Shown one piece after another: positions 50,415 to 59,363 of a stretch of DNA of 64,000 nt. The notes under the pieces are model-generated. The model worked only from the letters and a program-made list of their open reading frames with translations, made no database searches and was not told the origin of the DNA. Within the stretch, counting starts at the first letter, position 1, and each line of letters starts with the position of its first letter. The DNA comes from Shewanella denitrificans OS217 (lineage in GTDB: Bacteria; Pseudomonadota; Gammaproteobacteria; Enterobacterales; Shewanellaceae), in assembly GCF_000013765.1 (NCBI RefSeq), contig NC_007954.1, positions 3,968,001 to 4,032,000 on the forward strand. The letters are read 5' to 3'. The position numbers and the translations under genes were made by a program.

Positions 50415-51122
50415 ATTATAAATCTCCGAACCCAAAACTAAGGTAAAGAGAAAGGATTGAATATGCTCTAAGGCCCTAGGTTCAATGAATTTTTCTTTCT
50501 CATTCAAAGATAATGGCAATATCTCCAAAAAGCGAGCACAAACCCATTGGGGCGACGCTAAGTACAAGTTTTGATAAACATTGCTGAGTAAACTATGTTG
50601 GGAAACTATTTTCTTAAGTACATGCACCAAAGCGTTCATCTGCTCACTGGGATGCTGATGTGCTTGAATCTCTAATGAACATCCTCCAGCTGCAGGTTTC
50701 TCTAATGTTGCCCAATGGTCAAGGTATTGGACATCTGCGATGAGTAAGCCATCATTTTGGCGCTTGGTATCACCCAAGGACACTAGATGTACCGCTTGTA
50801 CATCAATCACGAGCACACCATTGTCTGTGTGAAAATCCACAACTTGCACTCTTGCCCCCCATTTTGGCAGCTGGGCTTCAGTGCCTTTATCACAAGTTGC
50901 GATCACAAAGCCTCTACCGTCACTTGATGTTGAAATCATAGTGAGATATCTAGGTTCAAATATTCGTAATCGGGTAATACCTGAAGGCAAAAGAAATATT
51001 GGTAATGGAAAAATAGCTAACTGAGTTGGACAATCCCTATGCGCTTGGGAGTGACTCTTGCTACAAGCTGCCTCATGCATAGATAAGCTTGAGCTAGCAG
51101 ATTTGATCATTGTCTTGTTCAC
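50412..51122 (-). CDS. LON substrate-binding domain protein
   Basis: 236 residues with only the N-terminal Lon domain: LAIFPLPIFLLPSGITRL, RIFEPRYLTMI, GRGFVIATCDKG and the later beta/helix parts (VLVIDVQAVHLVSL, LLIADVQYLDHW). No ATPase or protease domain follows, as in other small LON-type proteins of unknown function. About 30 residues before the domain are Ser/His-rich and probably unstructured. GTG start at 51122 with GAGGG upstream. A predicted ECF promoter of the same type as that of rpoE lies directly upstream, which places it in the stress regulon. Confidence 0.85.
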   Translation of the reverse strand: MNKTMIKSASSSLSMHEAACSKSHSQAHRDCPTQLAIFPLPIFLLPSGITRLRIFEPRYLTMISTSSDGRGFVIATCDKGTEAQLPKWGARVQVVDFHTDNGVLVIDVQAVHLVSLGDTKRQNDGLLIADVQYLDHWATLEKPAAGGCSLEIQAHQHPSEQMNALVHVLKKIVSQHSLLSNVYQNLYLASPQWVCARFLEILPLSLNEKEKFIEPRALEHIQSFLFTLVLGSEIYN

Positions 51123-51153
51123 TTCAGTCCCTCAATAAACTACATCTATTATG

Positions 51154-51183
51154 AAGATACGTGGCACGCCTCCCTCTGGATCA
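51154..51183 (-). promoter_or_regulatory. Predicted ECF promoter of the LON-domain gene
   Basis: Minus strand: -35 TGATCC (51183-51178), 18-nt spacer ending ACG, -10 TATCTT (51159-51154). Leader of about 25 bases before the GTG at 51122. Third member of the set at 48952-48981 and 50385-50414. Confidence 0.7.
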
Positions 51184-51315
51184 CCTTCAATTATATTGGT
51201 GCTTAATCGTGAACTAACATGGTGCAGGAGTATGAATTAAGCTAATCTGATTAAACAAAAGCACGTGTATCCTCTCGCAAAGAGAACGGCATAAGCTTAA
51301 CGATTGGAGTTCAAT

Positions 51316-52758
51316 GTGAACCGGGATGAACACCAAAACCTGGGTCGCTTTATCGATCTGTTAATCGATGCCATTTGCGTCGTCGATAAATCTGGCCGTT
51401 TTGAGTTTGTCAGTGCCAGTGCCGAACAGATTTTTGGCTATCGGCCCGACGAAATGATCGGCATGAAGGTGCTTGACCTGGTATTTCCTGCCGACCGAGA
51501 GCGCACCTTAGCGGCGGCATTAAATATAATGCAAGGCCATGAAAATACTCATTTCGAAAATCGTTACGTGCGTAAAGATGGCCAAATAGTGGATATTTTA
51601 TGGTCGGCGCGCTGGTCAGAAGATCATCAGCAAAGAATCGCTATCGCCCGCGACATCACCAGACGCAAAAATATCGAGCGCCGCCAGGCCGCGCTTTATG
51701 CTATTTCAGAAGCCGCTCATCTGGCAGATGATTTACCCACCTTTTATCAAGGCATTCACCATATTATTGAACAACTGCTGCCAGCAGCTCACTTTGCCAT
51801 TGCAGCCTATGACGCTAATACCTGTGAATTAAGTTTTCTGTATGACACAGACACAGCTAAGACAGCGGACACAAGTGTCCCCTACCTTGATGAGCCGACT
51901 AAAAATTCCCTTAAAAGCACCAGCCTTAAGCAACTCAATTCAATTAATTTGACTACAGATCAAGGTGACTCAAACAATTCAGCATTTTGTCGTCAGGTTA
52001 TCCATAAGGCTGCCCCCTTACTGGTCAATCTTGATTCCCTTTCAGAGCATTCAGTAAAAATTCGCAACATAGTAAAACGCAGTCAAGCCTGCTGGCTCGG
52101 TGTTCCTTTAAAATTACAGCAAGACATCATCGGTGTTTTGATGATGCACAGCGGCATCAATACCACGGCTTACACTCAGCAAGATGAAGAGCTGATGGGG
52201 TTTGTTTCCACCCAAATTGCCTCTGCAATTGAACGGCAGCAGATGATCACTAAGCTTAAGCACATTGCACTCTACGATCAGCTAACCCAATTACCCAACC
52301 GAGCCCTGTTTCATGACCGCATACAAGTCGCATTAGCGCACGCCCACAGAGAAAATACCCGCTTATCGTTACTGTTTCTCGATTTAGATAAATTTAAGTG
52401 GGTTAATGATAACTGCGGTCATCACATCGGCGATGCCTTGCTGCAGATAACGGCTCAACGTATTCTGCATTGCGTACGAAAGACGGATACGGTATCGCGT
52501 TTTGGAGGGGATGAATTTGTGATCTTACTCGATGATGTTGGCAGTGAAAACAACAGCTTAAAAATCGCCCAATCAATACTTACCGCCCTTAACCAAGCTT
52601 TTCATATCACGGATCAATTACTGCATATTCTCCCCAGTATAGGCATAGCCCATTATCCACAACATGGGATAGATGAAAAACAGCTATTAGCCAGCTCTGA
52701 TGCCGCCATGTATCAAGCCAAAAAGCGTGGCGGGAATCGCATTCAAGAGTGTAGTTAA
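51316..52758 (+). CDS. PAS-GAF-GGDEF diguanylate cyclase
   Basis: About 480 residues, no membrane helix, so a soluble sensor. PAS domain (residues about 10-115: DLLIDAICVVDKSGRFEFVS, ENRYVRKDGQIVDILWSARW), GAF domain (about 130-295) and a GGDEF domain (about 310-480) with LTQLPNRALFHDR, LFLDLDKFKWVNDNCGHHIG and the intact RFGGDEFVILL active site. It should make c-di-GMP. No RxxD inhibitory site is obvious before GGDEF. GTG at 51316 is chosen because GGAG precedes it by about seven bases; the TTG at 51304 adds four residues. Divergent from the LON-domain gene. Confidence 0.9.
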   Translation: MNRDEHQNLGRFIDLLIDAICVVDKSGRFEFVSASAEQIFGYRPDEMIGMKVLDLVFPADRERTLAAALNIMQGHENTHFENRYVRKDGQIVDILWSARWSEDHQQRIAIARDITRRKNIERRQAALYAISEAAHLADDLPTFYQGIHHIIEQLLPAAHFAIAAYDANTCELSFLYDTDTAKTADTSVPYLDEPTKNSLKSTSLKQLNSINLTTDQGDSNNSAFCRQVIHKAAPLLVNLDSLSEHSVKIRNIVKRSQACWLGVPLKLQQDIIGVLMMHSGINTTAYTQQDEELMGFVSTQIASAIERQQMITKLKHIALYDQLTQLPNRALFHDRIQVALAHAHRENTRLSLLFLDLDKFKWVNDNCGHHIGDALLQITAQRILHCVRKTDTVSRFGGDEFVILLDDVGSENNSLKIAQSILTALNQAFHITDQLLHILPSIGIAHYPQHGIDEKQLLASSDAAMYQAKKRGGNRIQECS

Positions 52759-52792
52759 GGTCAAAACCAAGATATGAGCACAAGCTAGAAAC

Positions 52793-52821
52793 AAAAATGC
52801 CAGCATTACTGCTGGCATTTT
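52793..52821. terminator. Bidirectional terminator between the diguanylate cyclase gene and acnB
   Basis: AAAAATGCCAGCA and TGCTGGCATTTTT form a 13-bp stem with a 4-base TTAC loop, flanked by A and T. It serves converging genes ending at 52758 (plus) and 52846 (minus). Confidence 0.92.
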
Positions 52822-52845
52822 TAGTCTCGATATTTGCCTAAGTGA

Positions 52846-55443
52846 TTAGACTGCGGATTGGAAAATCACGCTGTCGGCTTTCTTAGTGTAAGAATCGATT
52901 TGATCGAAGTTCAAGTAACGGTAAGTATCAGCTGCCGTAGCATCTAATTCTTTAGCGTAAGTTTGATACTCTTCTGGTGACGGCAGGCGGCCCAATAAGG
53001 CCGCGACTGCTGCAAGCTCAGCCGAAGCTAAGTATACATTTGCGCCAGTACCTAAACGGTTCGGGAAGTTACGCGTAGACGTCGACACGACAGTCGCACC
53101 TTCAGCAACACGTGCCTGGTTACCCATACACAATGAACAACCAGGGATCTCGATGCGAGCACCCACACGGCCGAAGATAGAGTAGTAACCTTCTTCAGTT
53201 AGCTGATCGCGGTCCATCTTAGTTGGCGGCGCAATCCACAAACGTGTTGGTAGTGTTTTCGCGAACTTGTCTAACATCTTACCGGTCGCACGGAAGTGAC
53301 CTATGTTAGTCATACAAGAACCGACGAACACTTCGTCAATCTTAGTTTGTGCAACGCTTGATAACAGTACCGCATCATCAGGATCGTTCGGCGCACATAG
53401 GATTGGCTCTTTGATGTCGTTTAAGTCGATTTCGATAATTTCGGCGTATTCTGCGTCTTTATCGGCTTCCATCAGCACTGGGTTGGCTAACCAATCTTGC
53501 ATCGCTGTGATACGACGCTCAATGGTACGACGATCGCCATAACCTTCGCTTATCATCCACTTTAACATCACTATGTTAGAGTTTAGGTATTCGATGATTG
53601 GCTCTTTGTCTAGCTTGATAGTACAACCTGCAGCACTACGCTCGGCGGATGCATCAGAAAGCTCGAACGCTTGCTCAACTTTAAGTTTTTCAAGACCTTC
53701 GATTTCTAATACTCGGCCAGAGAAAGCGTTGATCTTGCCTTTCTTCTCAACCGTTAATAGCCCCATTTCAATGGCTTTAAGCGGGATAGCATGCACAAGA
53801 TCACGTAAAGTGATACCTGGTTGCATTTCACCTTTAAAGCGCACCAATACTGATTCAGGCATATCAAGTGGCATAACGCCCGTTGCAGCAGCAAACGCCA
53901 CTAAGCCAGAACCTGCAGGGAAAGACACACCAATTGGGAAACGGGTATGCGAATCACCACCCGTACCTACGGTATCAGGCAGTAGCATACGGTTTAACCA
54001 CGAGTGAATTACACCATCACCTGGACGCAGTGAAACGCCGCCACGGTTCATGATGAAATCAGGCAGTGTGTGGTGAGTGTCAACGTCAACTGGCTTTGGA
54101 TAAGCCGCAGTGTGACAGAAAGACTGCATGGTTAAGTCGGCGCTGAAACCTAAACAAGCTAAATCTTTTAGCTCGTCACGGGTCATAGGACCGGTAGTGT
54201 CTTGTGAACCCACAGAGGTCATCTTAGGCTCACAGTATTGGCCAGGGCGAACACCGGCAACACCACAAGCTTTACCCACCATCTTCTGAACGAGAGTGTA
54301 ACCTTTACCTGTATCGGCAACGTCTTGTGAACGTACGAATACCTTAGACACGTCAAGGCCTAATGTTTCACGAGCACGATCGGTTAGACCACGGCCAATG
54401 ATTAACGGAATACGGCCACCGGCGCGTACTTCGTCTAACAAGACTTCGGTTTTTAACTCAAACTCAGAGATGACTTCGTCAGTACCGTGACGCTTAACCT
54501 GCCCTGCATAAGGGTAGATATCGATAACATCACCGGTTTCCATGTTATCAACGTTCAGCTCTATCGGTAATGCACCGGCATCTTCCATCGTATTGAAGAA
54601 AATGGGTGCTATCTTGTTACCTAAGCAGAAACCACCAGCACGCTTGTTAGGCACATTAGGGATATCATCGCCCATGAACCATAACACTGAGTTAGTGGCA
54701 GATTTTCGTGAAGAACCAGTACCTACTACGTCACCCACATAAACCAGTGGATGACCTTTCGTTTTAAGGGCTTCGATTTCTTTAATTGGACCCACAACGC
54801 CTGGCTCATCAGGTACGATACCGTCACGGGCGTTTTTCAGCATAGCTAAGGCATGCAATGGGATGTCTGGACGTGACCATGCGTCTGGCGCTGGTGACAA
54901 GTCATCTGTGTTGGTTTCGCCAGCCACTTTAAATACGGTTAAGGTGACTTTTTCGGCTAATTTTGGACGGTTTAAGAACCAGTCTGCATTGGCCCAAGCT
55001 TCAACCACTTGCTTAGCGTGATCATTACCCGCTTGCATTTTCTCAACCACATCGTGGTAAGAATCAAACATTAACAAGGTGTTTGATAACGCTTTGACTG
55101 CTAATGGCGCCAGTGCTGAGTTCTCTAATTGAGCGATTAACGGCTCAATGTTGTAACCGCCTTGCATAGTGCCAAGCAGTTCAACGGCGCGCGCTGCGCT
55201 TAGGATAGATGATGACACTGTGCCTTTGGCGACAGCATCAAGAAAAGCCGCTTTAACATAAGCGGCTTCGTCTACGCCTGGTGGAATACGATTTTCGAGC
55301 AAGTCGAGGATGAATGCCTCTTCACCTGCTGGAGGTGTTTCAACTAACTTAACCAGTTCAGCCACTTGTTGTGCATCTAATGGCTTAGGGACTACGCCCT
55401 CTGCAGCACGTTCTGCGACGTGTTTACGATATGCTTCTAGCAC
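52846..55443 (-). CDS. acnB: Aconitate hydratase B
   Basis: TCA-cycle aconitase B, 865 residues, the same as E. coli AcnB. Begins MLEAYRKHVAERAAEG; HEAT-like domain 1 (to about 160), swivel domain 2 (FKVAGETNTDDLSPAPDAWS, GDVVGTGSSRKSATNS), then the catalytic domains with GGDSHTRFPIGVSFPAGSG, VDEVFVGSCMTNIGHFRATG and PGCSLCMGNQARV. The three cysteines for the 4Fe-4S cluster (one in GSCMT, two in CSLC) are present. AcnB isomerises citrate to isocitrate and binds mRNA when the cluster is lost. Confidence 0.98.
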   Translation of the reverse strand: MLEAYRKHVAERAAEGVVPKPLDAQQVAELVKLVETPPAGEEAFILDLLENRIPPGVDEAAYVKAAFLDAVAKGTVSSSILSAARAVELLGTMQGGYNIEPLIAQLENSALAPLAVKALSNTLLMFDSYHDVVEKMQAGNDHAKQVVEAWANADWFLNRPKLAEKVTLTVFKVAGETNTDDLSPAPDAWSRPDIPLHALAMLKNARDGIVPDEPGVVGPIKEIEALKTKGHPLVYVGDVVGTGSSRKSATNSVLWFMGDDIPNVPNKRAGGFCLGNKIAPIFFNTMEDAGALPIELNVDNMETGDVIDIYPYAGQVKRHGTDEVISEFELKTEVLLDEVRAGGRIPLIIGRGLTDRARETLGLDVSKVFVRSQDVADTGKGYTLVQKMVGKACGVAGVRPGQYCEPKMTSVGSQDTTGPMTRDELKDLACLGFSADLTMQSFCHTAAYPKPVDVDTHHTLPDFIMNRGGVSLRPGDGVIHSWLNRMLLPDTVGTGGDSHTRFPIGVSFPAGSGLVAFAAATGVMPLDMPESVLVRFKGEMQPGITLRDLVHAIPLKAIEMGLLTVEKKGKINAFSGRVLEIEGLEKLKVEQAFELSDASAERSAAGCTIKLDKEPIIEYLNSNIVMLKWMISEGYGDRRTIERRITAMQDWLANPVLMEADKDAEYAEIIEIDLNDIKEPILCAPNDPDDAVLLSSVAQTKIDEVFVGSCMTNIGHFRATGKMLDKFAKTLPTRLWIAPPTKMDRDQLTEEGYYSIFGRVGARIEIPGCSLCMGNQARVAEGATVVSTSTRNFPNRLGTGANVYLASAELAAVAALLGRLPSPEEYQTYAKELDATAADTYRYLNFDQIDSYTKKADSVIFQSAV

Positions 55444-55876
55444 GGCAACATTCCTCTTTGTTTAACGCCTCACAGCAAAACTGCACGCCATAGTGATAAG
55501 GCTAACAATTCCACAGGTTCGGGCCTGAAATCCGATATTCAGTATACTACAGCTTTGAATAAGTATGAATCGGCTCACACTGTTAGCCTGATTAAATCTG
55601 GACTTATTTCTGTGGCTTATGTCAATTTAGCCCTTAGCGCTAAAGATTAAAACTAGACCTTAGTTTGAATCTTTGTATTTTTAAATTTAAAGCAATGACT
55701 TACATACCTAGCTGCGATTAAAATATCCGCAGTACAACTTCAGGGTTTTAAGAAAATTTTTTATAAAAAAATAATCACTTAGGGATAAAAGCTGTGCATT
55801 CATTAACAAACATAGCTAAAAAATCTCGTTTTATAGCCAAACCTTGGCCACTCACATTCACGCTTAAGGAGCCTAA
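55444..55876. other. Intergenic region between acnB and the HAD gene, no gene seen
   Basis: This 433-base, AT-rich stretch separates two divergent genes and must hold both promoters. I see no open frame with coding character, no RNA gene and no strong hairpin. The last 15 bases contain AAGGAG, the ribosome site for the HAD gene. Confidence 0.7.
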
Positions 55877-56554
55877 ATGTTAACCAGTCAAATTCATGGG
55901 GTTATTTTCGATATGGATGGAGTCTTAATTGATTCTGAACCTAACTGGCAACAGGCTGAATACCAAGTCATGACAGCCTTGGGTGTACCCTTAACCTTTG
56001 AGGATACTGAACAAACCACTGGGCTTAGGATCGATCAAGTAGTGCATTACTGGTATGCCCGCCACCCTTGGGTCGCTGCAAATGACTACGATAATCTTGC
56101 TGTAGCAAATAAGATAGTCACTGAAGTCGTGCAGGAAATAAACCTAAGTGGTACGCCTATGCAAGGGGTTATTGAGGCCCTTAATGCCTGCCAACAGCGT
56201 GGGCTTAAAATTGGCCTCGCCACCTCATCATCCAGTGCCATTATTACTGCGGTAATGAACAAGCTTAACATTACGGATTATTTTGAAGTGCGCTGCTCGG
56301 CTGAAAATCTCACCTATGGAAAACCTCACCCTGAGGTATACCTTAATTGTGCTCACGCCCTAGGTTTAGCCCCAGAGCACTGCCTTGCCATAGAAGACTC
56401 ATTCAACGGCCTTATTGCCGCCCGCGCCGCCACTATGCAAACTGTTATAATTCCCGCGCCCCATCAAGCCAGCCAAGCCCGTTGGGCAGCAGCTCACCAT
56501 CAACTAAGGGATTTAACTCAATTGGCAGGCTTATTAGACAAGCTTATTGGATAA
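55877..56554 (+). CDS. HxpB/YniC-like HAD sugar phosphatase
   Basis: 225 residues, HAD subfamily IA. Motif I is GVIFDMDGVLIDSEPNW, motif II GLATSSSSA (Ser/Thr), motif III Lys in YGKPHPEVYLN, motif IV CLAIEDSFNGLIAAR. The cap region contains TTGLRIDQVVHYWYARHPW, which is close to E. coli YniC/HxpB (LGLRIDMVVDLWYARQPW), a phosphatase of 2-deoxyglucose 6-phosphate and hexitol phosphates. AAGGAG lies six bases upstream of the start. Monocistronic, followed by a MITE. Confidence 0.88.
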   Translation: MLTSQIHGVIFDMDGVLIDSEPNWQQAEYQVMTALGVPLTFEDTEQTTGLRIDQVVHYWYARHPWVAANDYDNLAVANKIVTEVVQEINLSGTPMQGVIEALNACQQRGLKIGLATSSSSAIITAVMNKLNITDYFEVRCSAENLTYGKPHPEVYLNCAHALGLAPEHCLAIEDSFNGLIAARAATMQTVIIPAPHQASQARWAAAHHQLRDLTQLAGLLDKLIG

Positions 56555-56601
56555 GTTAAGCTAAAACGATAGCTGAATAAGCTACAACGATAAATGTATT
56601 A

Positions 56602-56877
56602 TACCAATCGTATTAATTATCTGGTCATTCAGCGGGAGTTCAAAGGGGATTAATCAAGGCGCAGGCTTGAAGGCATAGTGGTGCTATGTCAAAAGTCTTC
56701 AACGCAGAGAAATACCCTTTGAAACCCGCCCTCGGGAGCATCTCAAGCGTTCCACTTCATCGTTGCATTCCTGTGTAAGAATGAGGTTTGAAAGGGAATA
56801 ACCCTTACTGCATTAATGCGCCTTGAATTGAAAAGCTTGAGGTGCTCTGATAGATCACATAATTAATGTGATTGGTA
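56602..56877 (-). mobile_element. MITE-like element, copy 2 (276 bp, inverted relative to copy 1)
   Basis: Same element as at 41921-42197 in opposite orientation, about nine differences by eye. Terminal inverted repeats TACCAATCGTATTAATTAT and ATAATTAATGTGATTGGTA; TTA on both flanks. It lies 47 bases after the HAD gene and before a bidirectional terminator, so it interrupts no gene. Confidence 0.87.
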
Positions 56878-56894
56878 TTAACCACACACTATAA

Positions 56895-56932
56895 AAAATG
56901 GGCCAGTGAAGCTAAATTCACTGGCCCATTTT
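56895..56932. terminator. Bidirectional terminator between HAD/MITE and the patatin gene
   Basis: AAAATGGGCCAGTGAA (56895-56910) and TTCACTGGCCCATTTT (56917-56932) form a perfect 16-bp stem with a six-base loop. T-runs exist on both sides. Confidence 0.92.
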
Positions 56933-56964
56933 GTTGCTGCTTTGCATGTTAAGACGCGAGCGGC

Positions 56965-59178
56965 TTAGAAGTTCTTGCCGATAAACAGGTAGAAGGCTTT
57001 CTCGCCATTGTCACTTAAGCCAAAGCCTAATGCGGCGGGGCCCCAGGTGGTGTCTGTGCCTAAGTACAAACTGCCAGAGTAGATTAAATCATTTAAATCA
57101 ACCAGATCCCGCTCATACCAGACATTGCCGCCTTCCAAGCTGGTGCCTAGGTACAGGGGTAAATCTGTGATCAATACATCCCGTCCCAAATCATATTGGT
57201 AAATAAAGGCACCGAAGACCTTATGGGCGCCCACTAAGCCGTGTTTATGAAAACCTGATAAATTCAAGAAGCCGCCAAGCTCAGCAAGCTGCAAGGTATC
57301 GTTACCGTCATTCTCGGTTGTCGCCAAGGCGACTTTACCCACTATGGCATGATGGCCTAAGTTTAATGCCCCCTTCCAATCCGCTTCAATTTGCCATGCC
57401 AAATCTTGGTTATCAGTAAAAACTATCCCGCTGAAGTCGTCATCTCTTAAGTAAGCATTAACACTGAAACGATTGCCTTCGGTGGGGAAACTAATGCTGT
57501 TCAAGGTGTCATAGGCCACCTTGATATAACCGCCAAATGATGAGTAATCAAGGTTTCGCATGTTTATGGCGTCATTGCTTATGACACCGGTTTCGGCCAC
57601 TAGGCCTAATTCCACAATACCTGCATCTGAATAGTTATAGCCTATGCCAAAATCGAAGCGACTCACGTCTTTCTCCAACTTTAAATTACGGCCTTGATCA
57701 TCATAGATGTCATTTTTGCGGCTCTCGTATTGGTATCTATTTCGACTATAAAATTTTTGATCTCTATCCAAGGGCTGGTAAAACTCGGTAGCAACCAGCT
57801 GCTTATAACCCAGCTCCAACTCGTTGCGCCATTCACCATCGTTGTCGGTTAAATCTGTCATGGTATAAGCCAGTGATATGGCCACCACAGAATCCAAGGT
57901 AAAATCGTCTTCCCAATTAAAACCTGCCTGCAGGTAATTGGGGCCCCAAGATTTAGCTTTGGTTTTAAGGGTGAGTATACGCCCGGCTTTGCTGTCATCA
58001 AATTCGGCATCGACACGCTCGAATTTATTCAGTGAATACACCCGTTTCAAGGCCGCATCCAACGAAGCTTTAGTGACGATATCACCGGGTTTTAAATCGA
58101 ACTTTTCTTGCAGCAAGCTTTCACTGACCTTAGATTGATTGTCGAATTTCACCGCCACTAAAGGCTTGCTCAATTGATCTAACCATCTAAGACTTTTACG
58201 CTGTTTTGCCTGCTGATAGGCAAGGTACTCCTCGGTGCCCATGCTCAATTTTGACAATTTTGCCAACTGAAAACTGGCCGCTTGTTCGCCCAAAGTTAAT
58301 GCCAAGCCCATGATGCTAAAATCTGTGGTGCTTAAATTGTCTATGGCGGGGCGAATAATAATATCCTCCTCAGACAGCAAGGCTTTTTGCCTGGCACTGC
58401 TGGCATTGGTCAGGATAGTTGATAATTGTTCAAGCACGGCAATCGTGCTGTTGAGCTGCTCATGCCTTGCCAGTGGCGAGCCGATATCCACGGCAATAAT
58501 AATATCCGCGCCCATGGCTTTCACCACATCCACCGGCATGTTGTTGGCTATGCCGCCATCGATAAGTAAACGGCCATTAATGCTTGCCGGTTGCAGCGCG
58601 CCAGGCACCGTCGCCGAAGCCTGCATGGCCTGTACTATGCTGCCACTACTTAACACCACAGCTTCACTGGTCACCAAATCTGTCGCCACGGCGCGATAGG
58701 GGATGGCCAGTTGATCAAAATCACCAAACTGCTCCACTAAGTCGGTGGAGTATTGCAATAACTGCGACATGGTTTGCCCTTGCAATAAACCTGTGGGGCC
58801 TTTGAGCTGTCCTTGGCTGTAGCCTAAGCTAATGGGAATATTGAATTGATCCCGCTGCTGTTTGTCACGATAGGCCAGTTGTTCACGGGGAATGGTGTCT
58901 GAAAATCCTTTTGACCAATCTGAGCCGAGCATGATGGCTTCTATTTCACTGGCGCGATAGCCTAGGGCATACATGCCAGCAACATAAGCACCAATACTGG
59001 TACCCGCAATATAATCCACTGGAATATTATTGGCCTCTAAGACTTTTAGCACCCCAATATGGGCCGCGCCTTTAGCGCCGCCGCCACTGAGCACTAAGCC
59101 TATTGTGGGCCTTTCTTTGGCACTTACATTAGATGCAAGTATCAGACAGATAAAATACAGGGGAGCGCGCCAATTCAT
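56965..59178 (-). CDS. Patatin-like phospholipase with POTRA and outer-membrane barrel
   Basis: 737 residues from ATG 59178, where a signal peptide MNWRAPLYFICLILASNVSA begins; an in-frame start at 59238 adds 20 residues and destroys the normal signal layout. The patatin domain (about 25-310) has GLVLSGGGAKGAAHIGVLK (oxyanion), GTSIG (catalytic Ser in G-x-S-x-G) and DGGIANNMP (catalytic Asp). A POTRA-like segment (about 325-400) and a BamA/Omp85 barrel end with phenylalanine (YLFIGKNF). This is the PlpD/RssA-type V secretion layout, where the barrel exports or displays the lipase. Confidence 0.88.
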   Translation of the reverse strand: MNWRAPLYFICLILASNVSAKERPTIGLVLSGGGAKGAAHIGVLKVLEANNIPVDYIAGTSIGAYVAGMYALGYRASEIEAIMLGSDWSKGFSDTIPREQLAYRDKQQRDQFNIPISLGYSQGQLKGPTGLLQGQTMSQLLQYSTDLVEQFGDFDQLAIPYRAVATDLVTSEAVVLSSGSIVQAMQASATVPGALQPASINGRLLIDGGIANNMPVDVVKAMGADIIIAVDIGSPLARHEQLNSTIAVLEQLSTILTNASSARQKALLSEEDIIIRPAIDNLSTTDFSIMGLALTLGEQAASFQLAKLSKLSMGTEEYLAYQQAKQRKSLRWLDQLSKPLVAVKFDNQSKVSESLLQEKFDLKPGDIVTKASLDAALKRVYSLNKFERVDAEFDDSKAGRILTLKTKAKSWGPNYLQAGFNWEDDFTLDSVVAISLAYTMTDLTDNDGEWRNELELGYKQLVATEFYQPLDRDQKFYSRNRYQYESRKNDIYDDQGRNLKLEKDVSRFDFGIGYNYSDAGIVELGLVAETGVISNDAINMRNLDYSSFGGYIKVAYDTLNSISFPTEGNRFSVNAYLRDDDFSGIVFTDNQDLAWQIEADWKGALNLGHHAIVGKVALATTENDGNDTLQLAELGGFLNLSGFHKHGLVGAHKVFGAFIYQYDLGRDVLITDLPLYLGTSLEGGNVWYERDLVDLNDLIYSGSLYLGTDTTWGPAALGFGLSDNGEKAFYLFIGKNF

Positions 59179-59363
59179 CGAATAACCCAACCAAAATAAC
59201 ATACTAAAATAAAGAAAACGCCGCATTTGAACACACAAATCCGGCTAATATAAGACTGCTGACAATTTTAGCACATGAGAATATTTTACATTAAAAAACA
59301 GACGGCTAAGCATGCATTTTAATCAATAATTTTATTCCTAATCGCCTTCAAGCCTACGTGCAT

